NCBI GenBank assembly: GCA_003508835.1
Contig: PUFA01000003.1
Coordinates: 23,569,501-23,633,500 of the forward strand
DNA: 64,000 nucleotides
Reading direction: 5' to 3'
Source: Eonycteris spelaea
Taxonomy: Eukaryota > Chordata > Mammalia > Chiroptera > Pteropodidae
Within the stretch, counting starts at the first letter, position 1, and each line of letters opens with the position of its first letter. The translations under genes and the position numbers were made by a program. Positions 48,800 to 60,139 of the stretch are shown here, piece after piece. The notes beneath the pieces were generated by a model. The model had not been told where the DNA came from. It saw only the letters and a program-made list of their open reading frames with translations, and did not search any database.

Positions 48800-49020
48800 T
48801 ATTTTTGTTAGCTCTTAAAATAATCTCTGAATTTGTGGTACCCCATTCTATAAAAAGAGGAAACCAAGTCTTACAAGGAATTAAATATTTGTGCCCTAAC
48901 ACAGAGCTAGAAAGGAAAGATTAAGTGCACAGATCTGGGTTCCAATCCCAATCCCACCATTAGCCAGATATTTGACATTAAGAACCCAACCTCTCCCCCT
49001 GACTCCCTGTCATCACCTCT
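48800..49020 (-). repeat. MIR SINE pair, partly overlapping
   Basis: CATTCTATAAAAAGAGGAAA + CCAAGTC and AACACAGAGCTAG give a reverse MIR. It runs on through GATCTGGGTTCCAATCCCAA and a decayed end. The second half could be a separate plus-strand copy. Confidence 0.5.
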
Positions 49021-49084
49021 CTTTCCTGAAAAACTACTTGAATTCTTTATACAATAATGACTTATGATGGACAAAGGTGGAAGC

Positions 49085-49290
49085 TACCAGATCTCTTAAG
49101 GTCTCAGCCAAGCACTGGGGAACTGTCACTTCTGCCACAATCTATTGGTCATTGCAAGTTACAACACCAGGCCAGGTTCGAGGAGAGGGGAGACAATCTG
49201 TCTCTTTGCTGGAGAGGTGGCATGCACACAGGGGAACGGGCGGGATCGGTGGTGGCCATCTTTGCAGGCTGGCTGTAGACCTTTGTTAAC
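49085..49290 (-). repeat. MLT1-type LTR fragment, reverse
   Basis: CACTTCTGCCACAATCTATT + GGTCATTGCAAGTTACAACA, CCAGGCCAGGTTCGAGGAG and CATCTTTGCAGGCTGGC match the same LTR region as the 33310-33790 copy. Confidence 0.55.
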
Positions 49291-49739
49291 TGTCCTCGGA
49301 TTACCAGGAGGATAAACATTTCAGTGAGCCCTCCTGTTGCACAGAGACTATGAATAGGACCGTGAGATACCCATCTAGACATGGGTGACTATTTTCTTTG
49401 ACATTTCTTAAATTTAATTAAAAGTTGTATCTCTGCTTTTACCTCTAAGGGACATAGGGATGTTACTGGGCCCACACGTGGAGTAAAGTGATACAGAGAA
49501 GCCAGCCTTCGAATCCCTGGAGCTGACAAACTTGCTCGTGAGCAGGGGCTCATGGGAACTTAGAGACAGGGTAGAAAACCATCAAGTGGCTAAGACTGCA
49601 GAGAATAATTGGTTATTGGGTTTGGGGGATAGATTTTAAGTGTTTCCTGGGAACTTCCAGAAAGACTGGCGCTCTCAACTGTTAAATAGAATAAAGTTTA
49701 AAATTATTGTGATTTAAGTGCTAGAAGAAAATTATCCCT

Positions 49740-50280
49740 CATGGTTTATGGCAATCTGGGAAATGCAGAACATATATCAAGTTTCTGACACAGTGTATGG
49801 CTCAAATTAAGTACTCAAAAAATGGGAGTTACAGGGTTCAATTCAAACATAAGTCTATCAAAGTCCATACTGTTGACCTTTGTGATATTATGTTTATTAT
49901 TACAGTAACTGCAGGTGACTTCTATGCATTCATGGGTATGAATTCACCGTTTGAGGTATTTAGGGCTCACATGTTTGACTCAGGAAATGACTCCTTTGCA
50001 GGGATAGGTGCAAGAATGAAGAAGAGACATGAAACAGAAGCTGCAAAACCGACCTCCCATTGGCTCCCAGATGGACAAAGTAAAGTAGCAAGAACACAGA
50101 GGCCTATCCCCAAACAGGAAGATGTTGGCTCAAAACAGCTGTGGATTGATTGTAAGAAGGCCCGGGCTGCTAACTTCCTCTCACAGATTTTCTACAAATT
50201 TGATTCATACTCAGATAGCAACAATCTTTGGAACTGTGAGCAACCCCAAGCAGTCTCCTTTATACCTTAATATAAATTGT
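49740..50280 (+). other. 157-codon open frame beginning in a MIR tail
   Basis: The frame from 49797 to 50270 is one of the longer ones in the window. Its first codons lie in a MIR-like 3' tail (TTTCTGACACAGTGTATGG ... TAAGTACTCAAAAAATGGG), which argues against a real start. The peptide has no domain, signal or transmembrane pattern that I recognise. I treat it as chance or as a decayed element. Confidence 0.25.
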
Positions 50281-50654
50281 TATAATCAGATCAGCCTAGC
50301 CTGCTAATTTATGGATTGAGATTTTGAGTTAAAGAGAAGGGGTTTTGAAAGATGAGATCTAGACCTGTGTGGGGGAGGACTTTGACCAGCTAAAGCCTGT
50401 GGAAGCCAATCTGAGATAGTAGAGGGATTGAGACTTGAGAGAAAGCCATAAAGATCACTTCTAAAGCAATACCTCTAGTCACATATTGATTATTGGAGTT
50501 CCCAAGTTTATTACTTTCACTGAGAATTACTAACAAGCCTACCTTTTCTGAACTCTTCAGAAGGCCCCTACCTTTTCCCTAGGCTCTCTCCTTGCACTCT
50601 TGGAGATACAGATCACGTTCACGTAGCACTGATTTAAAGGGAGACATATAATGA

Positions 50655-50745
50655 AATGAGTAGAAAATATTATTGACACGTATATTTTAAATGGGTGCTT
50701 TTAATTGTATGTAAATTACAGCTCAGTAAAGGTAACAAGAAAAAG
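50655..50745 (+). mobile_element. L1 3' terminal fragment
   Basis: TATTTTAAATGGGTGCTTTT + AATTGTATGTAAATTACAGC and TCAGTAAAGGTAACAAGAAA match the last bases of an L1M 3' UTR. Confidence 0.6.
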
Positions 50746-50749
50746 TCAG

Positions 50750-52430
50750 CTTTTGACATTCAAAGGATGACTTTTCTGAGCCTGCATTAAGAAAATAGTC
50801 TTGTAAGGTATGCTTGGGTTAAGTTGCTCGTGGTTTTTCTATTCTACTAGCTTCCATTAGTCTACCCTGAAAGAGGCCTGGTGATCTAGAGTATGAAGTT
50901 TTACTGTCAGGCAAAGGAGTGGGAGTGGCAGGTGTGAGTGAGTGACTTAGGCCACCGGGGAGTAGGGACATACACAAGAAAGTTTTAAAGGAGCACTGAG
51001 AGCAGGGACCTGGGAAGAGACCTCCAAATTAGGTTCGAAGGATTTCATATCAGTGGCCCAAGAAGAGGCTTGGTAGATAGATGAGCCTGAGAAGTGTTCT
51101 TGACTCCTAATGGACTAAGACTTGAACTTGCTTGAGGGAGACCCAGAAAGTCCCTGTGCCTAGTGGAGAGACTTAGGAGACCCTCACGTGTCTGGGTCAG
51201 GACAAGAAGATTTTGTGGGCTGGGATTTGGCAATTGGATGCAAAAGGAAGGGATGGGAAGCTAAGACAGTGGGTACCAGAATGATGTTTCCAGAGACCGT
51301 GTGAGAGCAGGGAACCCAAATGGTCACCAGTAGAGACCTATGAACATTCACAGACACCACATGGATACAGAAAGGGTGAAAAATTCTAAATGATCACCAC
51401 TTACTCAAAAGAGCTTAAATCATCCAAAAAGATACTGAGACATAGTTAACAGCAGCTATAAAGTCAGGCTTTTTCTTCTTGATACTCTAAAAGTGAGGGA
51501 TTTATTTAGGATAATTACTAAATCATTTCTATGAACCAAAGAATATATATATATATATATGTATGTATGTGTATATGTATGTATGTGTGTATATGTATAT
51601 CACACACACACATACACACACAGTTCCCTTACATTTGAATTGCAGTGAGTATAAATTTTTAAACAGGTTTTCTTTTTGTCATTTTTTTTCTAGTCTTTTC
51701 CAGAATGACCCAGCAGCAGCTTGGGAAATCTCATAAATGCTGCGGTTCCAGCAATCCTCAAGAATTCACTTGGTTCCCTCTGATTCTAGAATCCTAGGAA
51801 GCTTAGGGCAGCTAGCCACGTCTATTATCATCTAGTGACAGCTCAGAATGTAGACTCCTGTGTGGTTTGAATATGACTTCCAAGCTTCCAATCCTATGGA
51901 CCATCAGCAAGTAACAGAAAAGCTGTGTTGCAGATGCTGGAAGTGGCTGACTCACGATCCTCCCCAATCTCTTTCCTTCATGCCTTCCTCTATTATGGAG
52001 ATTAAAATCCTAAAAACTTGTTCTCAGCCTCCCTGCAGTTAGAAATAGACTCCTGGAGAAAAAGTCCTTTGTGGCTCAGCCTTCCCCCTCCTTCTATTGC
52101 CCTACACCCACCACCCTCCCCGCCCACCTTTTCCCTGCTCATGTCACAGGCGTGATATCTATAACTGCAACTGCCGTCTTGGGACCACGAGATGACAGCC
52201 AGAGGACAAAGACTGCTCAGTAAGGATGGAAAAGCAGAAACACGAAGTAACCTGGGCCGCTGATGGCACGGACTGTCCCAGACTTCATGAAACATAAAGG
52301 CGGTATATGTTTTCCCTGTTATTAGATATTCTGTGCTTAGAGCCAAACCCATTATGACCGATGAAAGAGCAAATTGCTGTCATCTGAATATAGACCCCAA
52401 TTCATATTTGCTATGCTTATATGTTCCCTT
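50750..52430. other. No gene recognised
   Basis: It contains a 116-codon minus frame (52002-52352) and a 62-codon minus frame (51045-51233) without recognised domains. The compound TA/TG/CA tract at 51542-51622 is listed separately. Confidence 0.4.
51542..51622 (+). repeat. Compound (TA)n-(TGTA)n-(CA)n microsatellite
   Basis: (AT)10 passes into GTATGTATGTGTATATGTAT units and then CACACACACACATACACACA. The TG-rich half followed by a CA-rich half can fold back on itself. Confidence 0.9.
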
Positions 52431-52434
52431 TTCT

Positions 52435-52620
52435 TCTTCTATTCATTAATCCATTTTTTAACAAATATTTATTATTCATCTGTTACACGGCAGGAACTCT
52501 TCCAGTTGCTGGGGATATAGTGATGAATTAGACAAAGTCCCTGAAGACCTGGGGATAATATTCCCCCTTCTGGAAACTCAGTCTGTGCAATAGACTCTCC
52601 AACTGAGCCTGCTCTTCATT
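52435..52620 (-). mobile_element. L2/MIR-like 3' end, reverse
   Basis: CATTAATCCATTTTTTAACA + AATATTTATTATTCATCTGT then GTTGCTGGGGATATAGTGAT GAATTAGACAAAGTCCCTGA is the familiar reverse LINE2 terminal pattern. Confidence 0.55.
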
Positions 52621-53479
52621 CAAGATGCGCGTCTTTGTGGAATCTACTGCTTTATCACATAAAGGGCAATGTAACTAGGGTGCCATTTTGGGTGACTATG
52701 TCTTGTTCAACTAAATTGTAAGCTACTCAAGGTAAGCGGCTGCCATTTGCCCTTCTTTTATGCTTCAGTTTTTATACACTTGATAGTTTTATAATAAAGT
52801 CTGTTGGTTGACTAATTCTTGGCCAAAGGGGAAATTTTAAATTTGCCCCAAATACCTTTCCAACAGCCTTTACCTCACTTTTGTTACAATAGCCCTTCAA
52901 AGCAGGTCAGAAACCTGGATCAGGTCACTTACATGTCTGGTCAATTTCCACTGTCTCTGGTTTATATATCCTCCATGAGTTAGATTTATTTACATTATTT
53001 TTGGTTGAAATTTAGTTAGGGCAACCTCTCCCTTTGGTAGATTCCTGCAAATTTCCTCGGCTAAATACCATTCCTTGAAGCTACATTTCAGCACAGAGCT
53101 TTCTTTGTTCACAAGAATTCCAGAGGCGTCTCACCACAGCTCACACAACTTGTACGGGAAAGTGTCCATCACTTTTTCAGGAAGAGAGATACATGCATGG
53201 TTTCCAAAGCATTGTGCCACAACATCAGCACAGAGAAAAGGTTACGTTGAGAAGATAGTAGATCTCTAATGCCAAGACAGTTGTAAGCCTGAGAAAAAAA
53301 AGAAATATGAAAAGGAATGTACTTTCCCATTCCTGCTCTGAGCAGGAAGAATGTGACAGCTCAGTGTACAGAAGTATATTGCTCAACATTAACTATTAGC
53401 ATATTATAATTTAACCTCATGTTGCAAATATTCTTTGTAAATGGCTTGGAAAAATCTGTAGGCAATTATTGTTAATATC

Positions 53480-53690
53480 AAGTAATTTACAGCATGGGGG
53501 ATCCCAAAGCCTTTTACAACTAGTCAACAGCATCATCCGAAACTCACCAGCATGTAAGGGAAGCACAGAGAAGTTAAGTGGCTTGACAAAGGGCCCACAG
53601 CAAGTCACAGACTCCTGTGAGTCTACAAGAGGCTGGAAGTCATGGTACTCATACTGGAAGCACTGTGGCTTCCCAGTCCCTTGCACTATC
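53480..53690 (-). repeat. MIR-like SINE
   Basis: GGAAGCACAGAGAAGTTAAG + TGGCTTGACAAAGGGCCCAC and AGCAAGTCACAGACTCCTG are a diverged reverse MIR core. Confidence 0.55.
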
Positions 53691-54333
53691 AATCCGACCA
53701 ACCCTGCCATCCTCTACTCTCTTGCATTCATGTGTCACTCATTTGTTAGATCCTTCTTTGTGGTCCATTAACCTTCAAAGGATTGAACATTGCAGTGAGT
53801 ATATGGATACAGTGGGATTTGAACACCTGCCTGGGAATAAGGAGCAAAAGAAAACTGACAAAACCAGTGATTCCCCAAGTAACAGATTATTTTAATCAGT
53901 ACATAAGTGAAAATGTTGTTCACTTGGGCCCAAATCTTTCTTCGTTCCTCTCTATTACTGTCCCTGGCAATAGATATCTTCTATAATTAGCCCAAGTTAG
54001 AGAAACGAACACAGTGGAAGTAAAAATCAAAGATAACTTAAAATCTAAAGACACAAAAGAAAGATGTTCCTATTACCTTTCAGAGAAGAGGAAAAATCCT
54101 GCAAGACAGATGCATCTGTGAAGGATGCATGAGGACTGTAGGACCTATGGCATCTTTTGTGGGACACAAGGTGAGTTTTAAATGGACAAGATTGACAATT
54201 ACAGAAGTGAACGCTGTGCATAATATTGTTTGAGGGAGAAGGCAAAAATGGCTGTGTGCGACTTTTTCCACCACTCCGAACAAAGGAGACTTATTCGTGG
54301 GATGCCAGCTCTGGTTGCCACGAGGAGCCATGG

Positions 54334-54542
54334 TCAAACTGCGGGAGGCTTGGTGCCTTTCTTTAAAGAGTGCTCCCACATCTTTCGCAGGTGAAGCTTG
54401 TCTATCGCATGCTGTGGCTTCACCAGGTTGAGCCTGAAGATCCTCTCATATGATTTCTTCTCATCTTCCTGTTTGCCCTTGTGCAGATTCCTCTTGCCAT
54501 GACGCTGCTCGTATAATGTAAACAAGAAGAGCCCTTTGAGCC
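54334..54542 (-). pseudogene. Coding-like fragment of unknown origin
   Basis: The minus frame encodes about 66 codons including a strongly charged stretch (GKQEDEKKSYERIFRLNLVK) and ends KKGTKPPAV before a stop. Lys/Arg/Glu-rich composition with consistent codon use looks more like a gene remnant than random DNA. There is no start codon in a good position, no parent gene is recognised, and the DNA on either side shifts to unrelated frames. It could be a retropseudogene fragment or chance. Confidence 0.2.
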
Positions 54543-54769
54543 TTCATTTCCAGCAGATGAGATTGGTGTCGAGCCCACTGTCTTCCATGAAGCTTTCTTT
54601 GACTACTCAGGCCAAGCAATATAATCCAATGCAACTCAACAAAATTCTGTGGTAGGTTTTGAGGGTGACCAAAGGAATGAGAAATAAATTGTCTCCCCCT
54701 CCAGGAGCATACAACATCCATCTCTAAATAATCACTATCCGAAATATCTATACTACACACATGGTGTTT

Positions 54770-56150
54770 AAATATATATGATCTTTACATTTGTTTAAAT
54801 TTTCAAGGGAGGCTGTCTTGTCTCTCCATTTATGCTGTCAGTTCTTAAAGGCCAGAAAGTGCTCCCTTTGTGTTTTCCAAAGCAGCTAGTATAGAGAAAT
54901 TTTTAGTCAATTGATCAATAAAAGGGTAATGATTATATCCAAGTAGGAAGGATTATATTAGATTTCTGACTCTTTACTTTAGAACTTCATCTTAGGATTT
55001 TTTTATCTGAAAGAGCAAAGGTGATTTCCACAATATCAAAGTTTTAAAAACATATATGTGAGATTGGAAATTGCCACTGTATTATAGATCTGGAATGAGC
55101 TTGGAATTTCATAACATTTTCTACTAGTCATTCCATCTCACCAAAATTATATAAAATCATTATACAACTAACATAGCATGGCTACAGTGAAACAATCAGC
55201 TGAAGTCACAAAGATTTAATAATATAAAAATAACCACTGATATAAAAGCTTGATCAGGATCTCCTTTATCTAAAGTGTTGTGTAGGATGTTAATAATTTA
55301 CCAGCATGCGACATAAGGTTAGATAGGAATCCTTACATGACAAGCTGCCTCAGAGCCTTTACTTGGTTAGAGAGCATTATGATGCATATTGTCTGCAACA
55401 TTTTCCCCAAATACACTTAAAAATGGGATTCGTGTTTTCAAAATACCTCGCAGGACTGGGGTTCCAACAAAACATAAACTGGCTAATCTATGAGGGCTAT
55501 AAGACACTGGATCCATCCTTCAAAGAATATGCAGAACATGACTCAAGTTCTTTGTCAATCTGAGCATCTTTAGAAAATATGTATTAGTAGAAATTTGCAA
55601 TAACTCCCAGCTCTACTTTGCCTTAACGATCTTTACTCATTACAAACTGATATCTGACTTTGCTCTTCTTTACACACTCTTAAGCCATCACTCTGACCAG
55701 ATTTATGTGGCAGTGTATGAATAGCACGCTTTCTTGCATCTGTGCTTCCAGCCCTGGTAGCCTGTATCTACCATTCTTGAGGAATGAGATTAAATTCCCC
55801 TGATATGAGAAAACACCTTTGGACACTGAGGTCTGGGCCTTATATTCCTGCTCAAACACAGTATATTGCAGAATAAGTGGTTGCAGCAAACACAAAGACC
55901 GCCTCCCTCGGGGAGAGTTCATTGTTTCCACGTTTTGTGTTGTTTTTGTAACCGCCTTGCTCATCATGCTTAAGACCCTATTCTTTTGTCAAAGAATTAA
56001 CATCAAAGCAAAATATCTGACAGCATCCTTGCTTTCAACAAAGTGCTAAATTAAACCCAAGAGTTCCCTTTCTTTCTCAAATTGAAGATTTGTGTGCTCA
56101 CCTATGTCCCCGAGTTTTAGGATTGTCAAAACCACCCTGATCCTTGTTGT
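54770..56150. other. No gene recognised
   Basis: AT-rich DNA. A 95-codon minus frame (55680-55967) and a 76-codon plus frame (55819-56049) overlap and show no domain. Confidence 0.4.
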
Positions 56151-56213
56151 TTTAAAAACTGAACCCACCCACACCTGAAATAACTACAAAGGCTCGCTCC
56201 TCAGGCCGCTCAC

Positions 56214-56353
56214 CAATCCGAAACACACTGGTCCCGTCTGCCTCAAACTGGTGACACGCACTGCACACATGGAAAGGCGAGCATTGCTCTGGTTTCCTGT
56301 TGAATGTCAGAACTGGACTCTTCAGAATGTCATGGAGCACAGCGAGCATATGT
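56214..56353 (-). other. Second candidate exon, unidentified
   Basis: Minus-strand segment of 140 bp with an acceptor-like ACAATTTAG and a GGATTG|GTGAGC donor. One frame is open for the whole length and beyond, from a Met codon at 56349. It encodes a Cys-containing peptide with CSPFHVCSACHQFEADG. It retains several CpGs. The donor leaves one base (G), which would complete the codon begun by AT in the 28505-28674 segment. Not recognised as any family, and the acceptor is weak. Confidence 0.2.
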
Positions 56354-56454
56354 CTAAATTGTAACTGGAGTTTGTGCCTCTTGGTTGTTATTTGGTTTTT
56401 TGTAAGGACTCTTCAGAAAGAAATGTTTTCTGAGATCTTTGCCACTCAAATCAT

Positions 56455-56600
56455 GACCCTAGAGACCAGCACCATCGGCATCTCCTGGGTCCTGTTAGAA
56501 ATTTAAAGCTAAGCTCCAGCCAAACCACTGAATCGGAATCTCCATTTCAACAGGATCCTCGGGGGATTCCTGCACGTTAAAGTTCCAGCGGCACTAAAAT
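56455..56600 (-). mobile_element. MER5A-like hAT MITE
   Basis: AGACCAGCACCATCGGCATC TCCTGGG, TGTTAGAAATTTAAAGC, CCACTGAATCGGAATCTCCA and GCACGTTAAAGTTCCAG follow reverse MER5A. Confidence 0.65.
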
Positions 56601-56604
56601 CTTG

Positions 56605-58010
56605 GAGACCTTTGGTTAAATGACCCTTTCTAGACTTACAGACCACTCACAGTCCTTGTACAACTAATGATTATTTCGTCTGGTACAGAAATAAAATATA
56701 ATTAATAAAGCATGGTATTGCATTAAATGATACTAAAAAATTTGAGAACTTTCCCAAGGATAAATATGGATGTTGCAACAAGCAAAACATCTAATGATTG
56801 CAAAGTTCCTTTAAGAAACCTTTACTATCCAAAATAATGCTTATTTACTTTGATGTTGCTACAAAGTTACAGAGGGCCTCATGACATATAGGTAATGACA
56901 GTCCTCAGACTAGCTGAGGTATATATATAAGACTATAATGGCTGTAATGGCTTCATGATTGGCTTTCATGAAAGTAAATCATTTCTGCTTTGGGGTGAGG
57001 GTGGTAATAAAGAGAGTCATAAAAACACCTCCATTTAAAGCAATTTGTGTTTTATCTTCTTCCCCATCAAATGGCTTGGGTTTTTGGGAAAAGATTATTT
57101 TAAGCCAGGAACTTAAATCAGTGAGGATAGTACCTAAGTGATGTGTACCACTCTGGAGATAGAGAGTAATGCAGAATAGAAAAGCTCCCTGGTCTCCATC
57201 TCTTGGTGTGATATTTCTACTTCACTGTTTATTTTTTAAAGTCCTGAAATTAGTTCTAGCCCAGAGAAGAGAATCATCTACTGGCAATTTTTTAACAAAC
57301 TTCAGGTTTTGTATATTCAGTTTTGTTTAATCTGCTTTAACTTAGACACTTTAGGAGGTCCACACGCTTTTATTCCCATGATGCCATCATCAGAAACATA
57401 TTTTCTAACTCATCTTTGAAAATCATCAAGGTAACCTCATGAGCATCATGGAAAAATGACATAATTTTTTCCTCACTTGTTATTTTTAATTTTAAATGTT
57501 ATTATCCAGTCTGTTCTTATCTCTCAGTGATAAGTTAGCTCCTGGTGATCTCAAACAACTTCTCTAAAATTGAGAAACCAACTCTAAAACATATCTTATA
57601 CCATTTTATTATTTAAAAGTTTGTGTCCAGGCTTTGTTGTTCCAAAAAGGAACTCCAAAGTTGTTTTGACCAACTGAAAAGTGATGACAGTACCAATTCC
57701 CTGTTTCTCTTGCAGAGATAGAAAATTCTCAGCTGAAGAGAAAATATTCAAGTACTATATATAGGATTTCTGGTAGGTTTTTTTTGCAGCGATCATTCAG
57801 TTCAGTCTATAAGCACACCTCATCATATAGAATAGCCATATGATTTTATATATGTGAGTTATGCAACTGGTAAAGTCTAAGAAATTTTCCCATCACTCAG
57901 AAACACTTACCCCACACTTCTCTGCCTTTGTTCCCTATAAGATGAGCCAGAACCGGAGGCAGTAAAATGTCCCAAAGGGGTCTACTGTATGAATAAGGGT
58001 GTGTCTGTTT
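56605..58010. other. No gene recognised
   Basis: AT-rich intergenic DNA with only short open frames. No exon, RNA gene or clear repeat found. Confidence 0.4.
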
Positions 58011-58017
58011 ATGCCTC

Positions 58018-58037
58018 TGTGTGTGTGTGTGTGTGTG
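58018..58037 (+). repeat. (TG)10 microsatellite
   Basis: 20 bases of pure TG. Confidence 0.95.
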
Positions 58038-58099
58038 ATGTAGGTGTGTTTTTAAATGCACATTCATAATCATTACAAACATACCACATCACTCTAAGA

Positions 58100-58730
58100 G
58101 TCTTATTTTTCCTGCACTGCCAAGTTCATTGTAATATTTTCAGTGAATGTGTCTGTTCTTCTCTAGTAACGTGGATATTCGAAAATTAACAGCATTACAG
58201 TTTAGTTTCCAATTCATGGGGAATATTTGCTGGAATATTCTATCCCCATCATGAAGACTAGGGCTGGCATGGCCATATGGCCACTGTCGAGAGAGCATTT
58301 TGCAGAGCGAGAGTCAGGGGAGCAATTGCAACTTGCAGCAGTGCAGGGCACTGCCTGCTGGAGGGCTGAGTTGTTCCAGTGAGTTGTAGAAAACACAGCC
58401 CTGCACAAGGTGCCTGCCCAGCACAAACTCCCAGTTCCAAGGGCCAAGTGTTGGATCAAGTCTGAGTGACAGTCCAGTGTTTGGAGTCCTTCGGAGCATA
58501 CAGGTGTTCTGGAGATATCATTAATGACTTGTCAATCTCGAAGGAGCCTCACAAGTACAATGCAGAGCCAAAACTCTTGACAGTCCTTGGAGGTATCTAA
58601 GTATGACTTTTAAAAGCTCAGTGGTCTGGAGGAGAGAATGGTGATGACTTGCAGGAAGTCTGGGCAGACAACCCTGATTCAGAGCCTAACTCTGTTATTT
58701 TCCAACTGTAGGATCTTATGATTACTACCC
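58100..58730. other. No gene recognised
   Basis: GC-moderate stretch with several overlapping minus frames (58214-58499 in three phases), which argues against coding. A perfect 12-bp palindrome GGCCATATGGCC occurs at 58271-58282. Confidence 0.4.
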
Positions 58731-58732
58731 AT

Positions 58733-58735
<3 letters not shown>

Positions 58736-58779
<44 letters not shown>
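58736..58779 (+). repeat. (AC)22 microsatellite
   Basis: 44 uninterrupted bases, the longest dinucleotide repeat in the window. Confidence 0.98.
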
Positions 58780-58783
<4 letters not shown>

Positions 58784-58874
58784 TACTTTTATTAACCACT
58801 TATCCAATAAACATTTAGGTCTCAGAGGACACAAAAATGAAAAAAAAATGCCTATCTTTGATAATTTTACTAAA

Positions 58875-59130
58875 ATGATGACAGCATTCATTTATTAAGC
58901 TCCTACTGTGTAGCCAGATCTATTAAGGTGCTTTATATACATCATCTTAATTCTTATAACAGTCCTATGAAAGAAGTATTGATTATATCTACTTTACAGT
59001 TAAGGAAATTGGGGCTTCAGAGGTTAAATTACTAAAGTTTACAAAATTAGCAAGTGTTGGAGATAGAGTTTGAACCCGGTTGTTTTTTGTTCACAAAGTC
59101 TGAATGCTTAATCACTGACACCATCCAGTA
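58875..59130 (-). repeat. MIR SINE
   Basis: TTCATTTATTAAGCTCCTAC + TGTGTAGCCAG, TTATAACAGTCCTATGAAAG, GTTAAGGAAATTGGGGCTTC and GTTTGAACCCGGTTG are in full reverse MIR order. Confidence 0.8.
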
Positions 59131-59134
59131 CATA

Positions 59135-60135
59135 GTATGGAAAAGCATGTCTCAAATAACTGCTGACCAAAGTAGGATCATCAAAGCTACATTAAAGATA
59201 CAAACACATCCTTGAAGGGTCAGGAATTATACAAGTGTTAGAAAAAGAAGAAGCACATCCTCACATCAGTGAAGTTATCCTGAAGAATGAGATGGCAGAG
59301 ATGGATTGGAAATGCTTTCTAGGTAGAGACAAATATATAGATTAGCAGTAATGACATTCTCTGTAGGATTTTATAAGAAATTGCTTATACCTTTTTCCAC
59401 AGAGCTCAAATAATTACCCCAGCTTTATTCTAATTAGCTTTCTCCCTTGTGAGAAAAGGAATAGGATACTAATTTTGGTCTCTCATTTGCAGAAGAGGAA
59501 AATGACACTTAGAGAGCATAAATAAATCTTTCAAAATCATGTAGAACACCAATAAAACAAAAACAACAAGTACAAGTTTGGATCAGAGACTTCATTTTAG
59601 TTTATAATCTGCTCACATAATCAGTCTCTTATTTAAACACAGGCGTAAGCATGGCCTATGAAGTGCCCTTTACAAATACTTTGCAAATTCATGCACATTT
59701 TCCTTTTCCTTTTACAAATATAGAGCTTTCCAGAAGGGCTATGGAGACATGTTCGATTTTTCAAAATAAGGTAGAGATTTATTGTTCTACTTTTCTCTCA
59801 ATAAAACTGGGAATCACAATATATTACTTGCAAAGATTATTTGAGTTATTTTCATTGACCTCATCTGGAACCCTATTGCAAATGATTGATTCCTACAAGT
59901 GTGGAAATGAGGTAAAGAGATGGAAATGGAACTAAGCTTCACCAAGCATTTAGCCACTCACCATGATAAGAAAAAAATGGCAACAGAGGTGTGAAAATAA
60001 CCAGCCTTATTAGTTCATGTTTCTTGCCTCTGAATTTTTCAGGGTGTGAACTGTCACTGGGCTGGTGCCTGTAAGTGTTATTTTTATGGCTGTATGGCAT
60101 AAACTACTGATTGTTTTCCCCACCTTCCTCAGTAG
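59135..60135. other. No gene recognised
   Basis: AT-rich DNA. A 94-codon plus frame at 59651-59935 has no recognisable domain. Confidence 0.4.
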
Positions 60136-60139
60136 CAGA

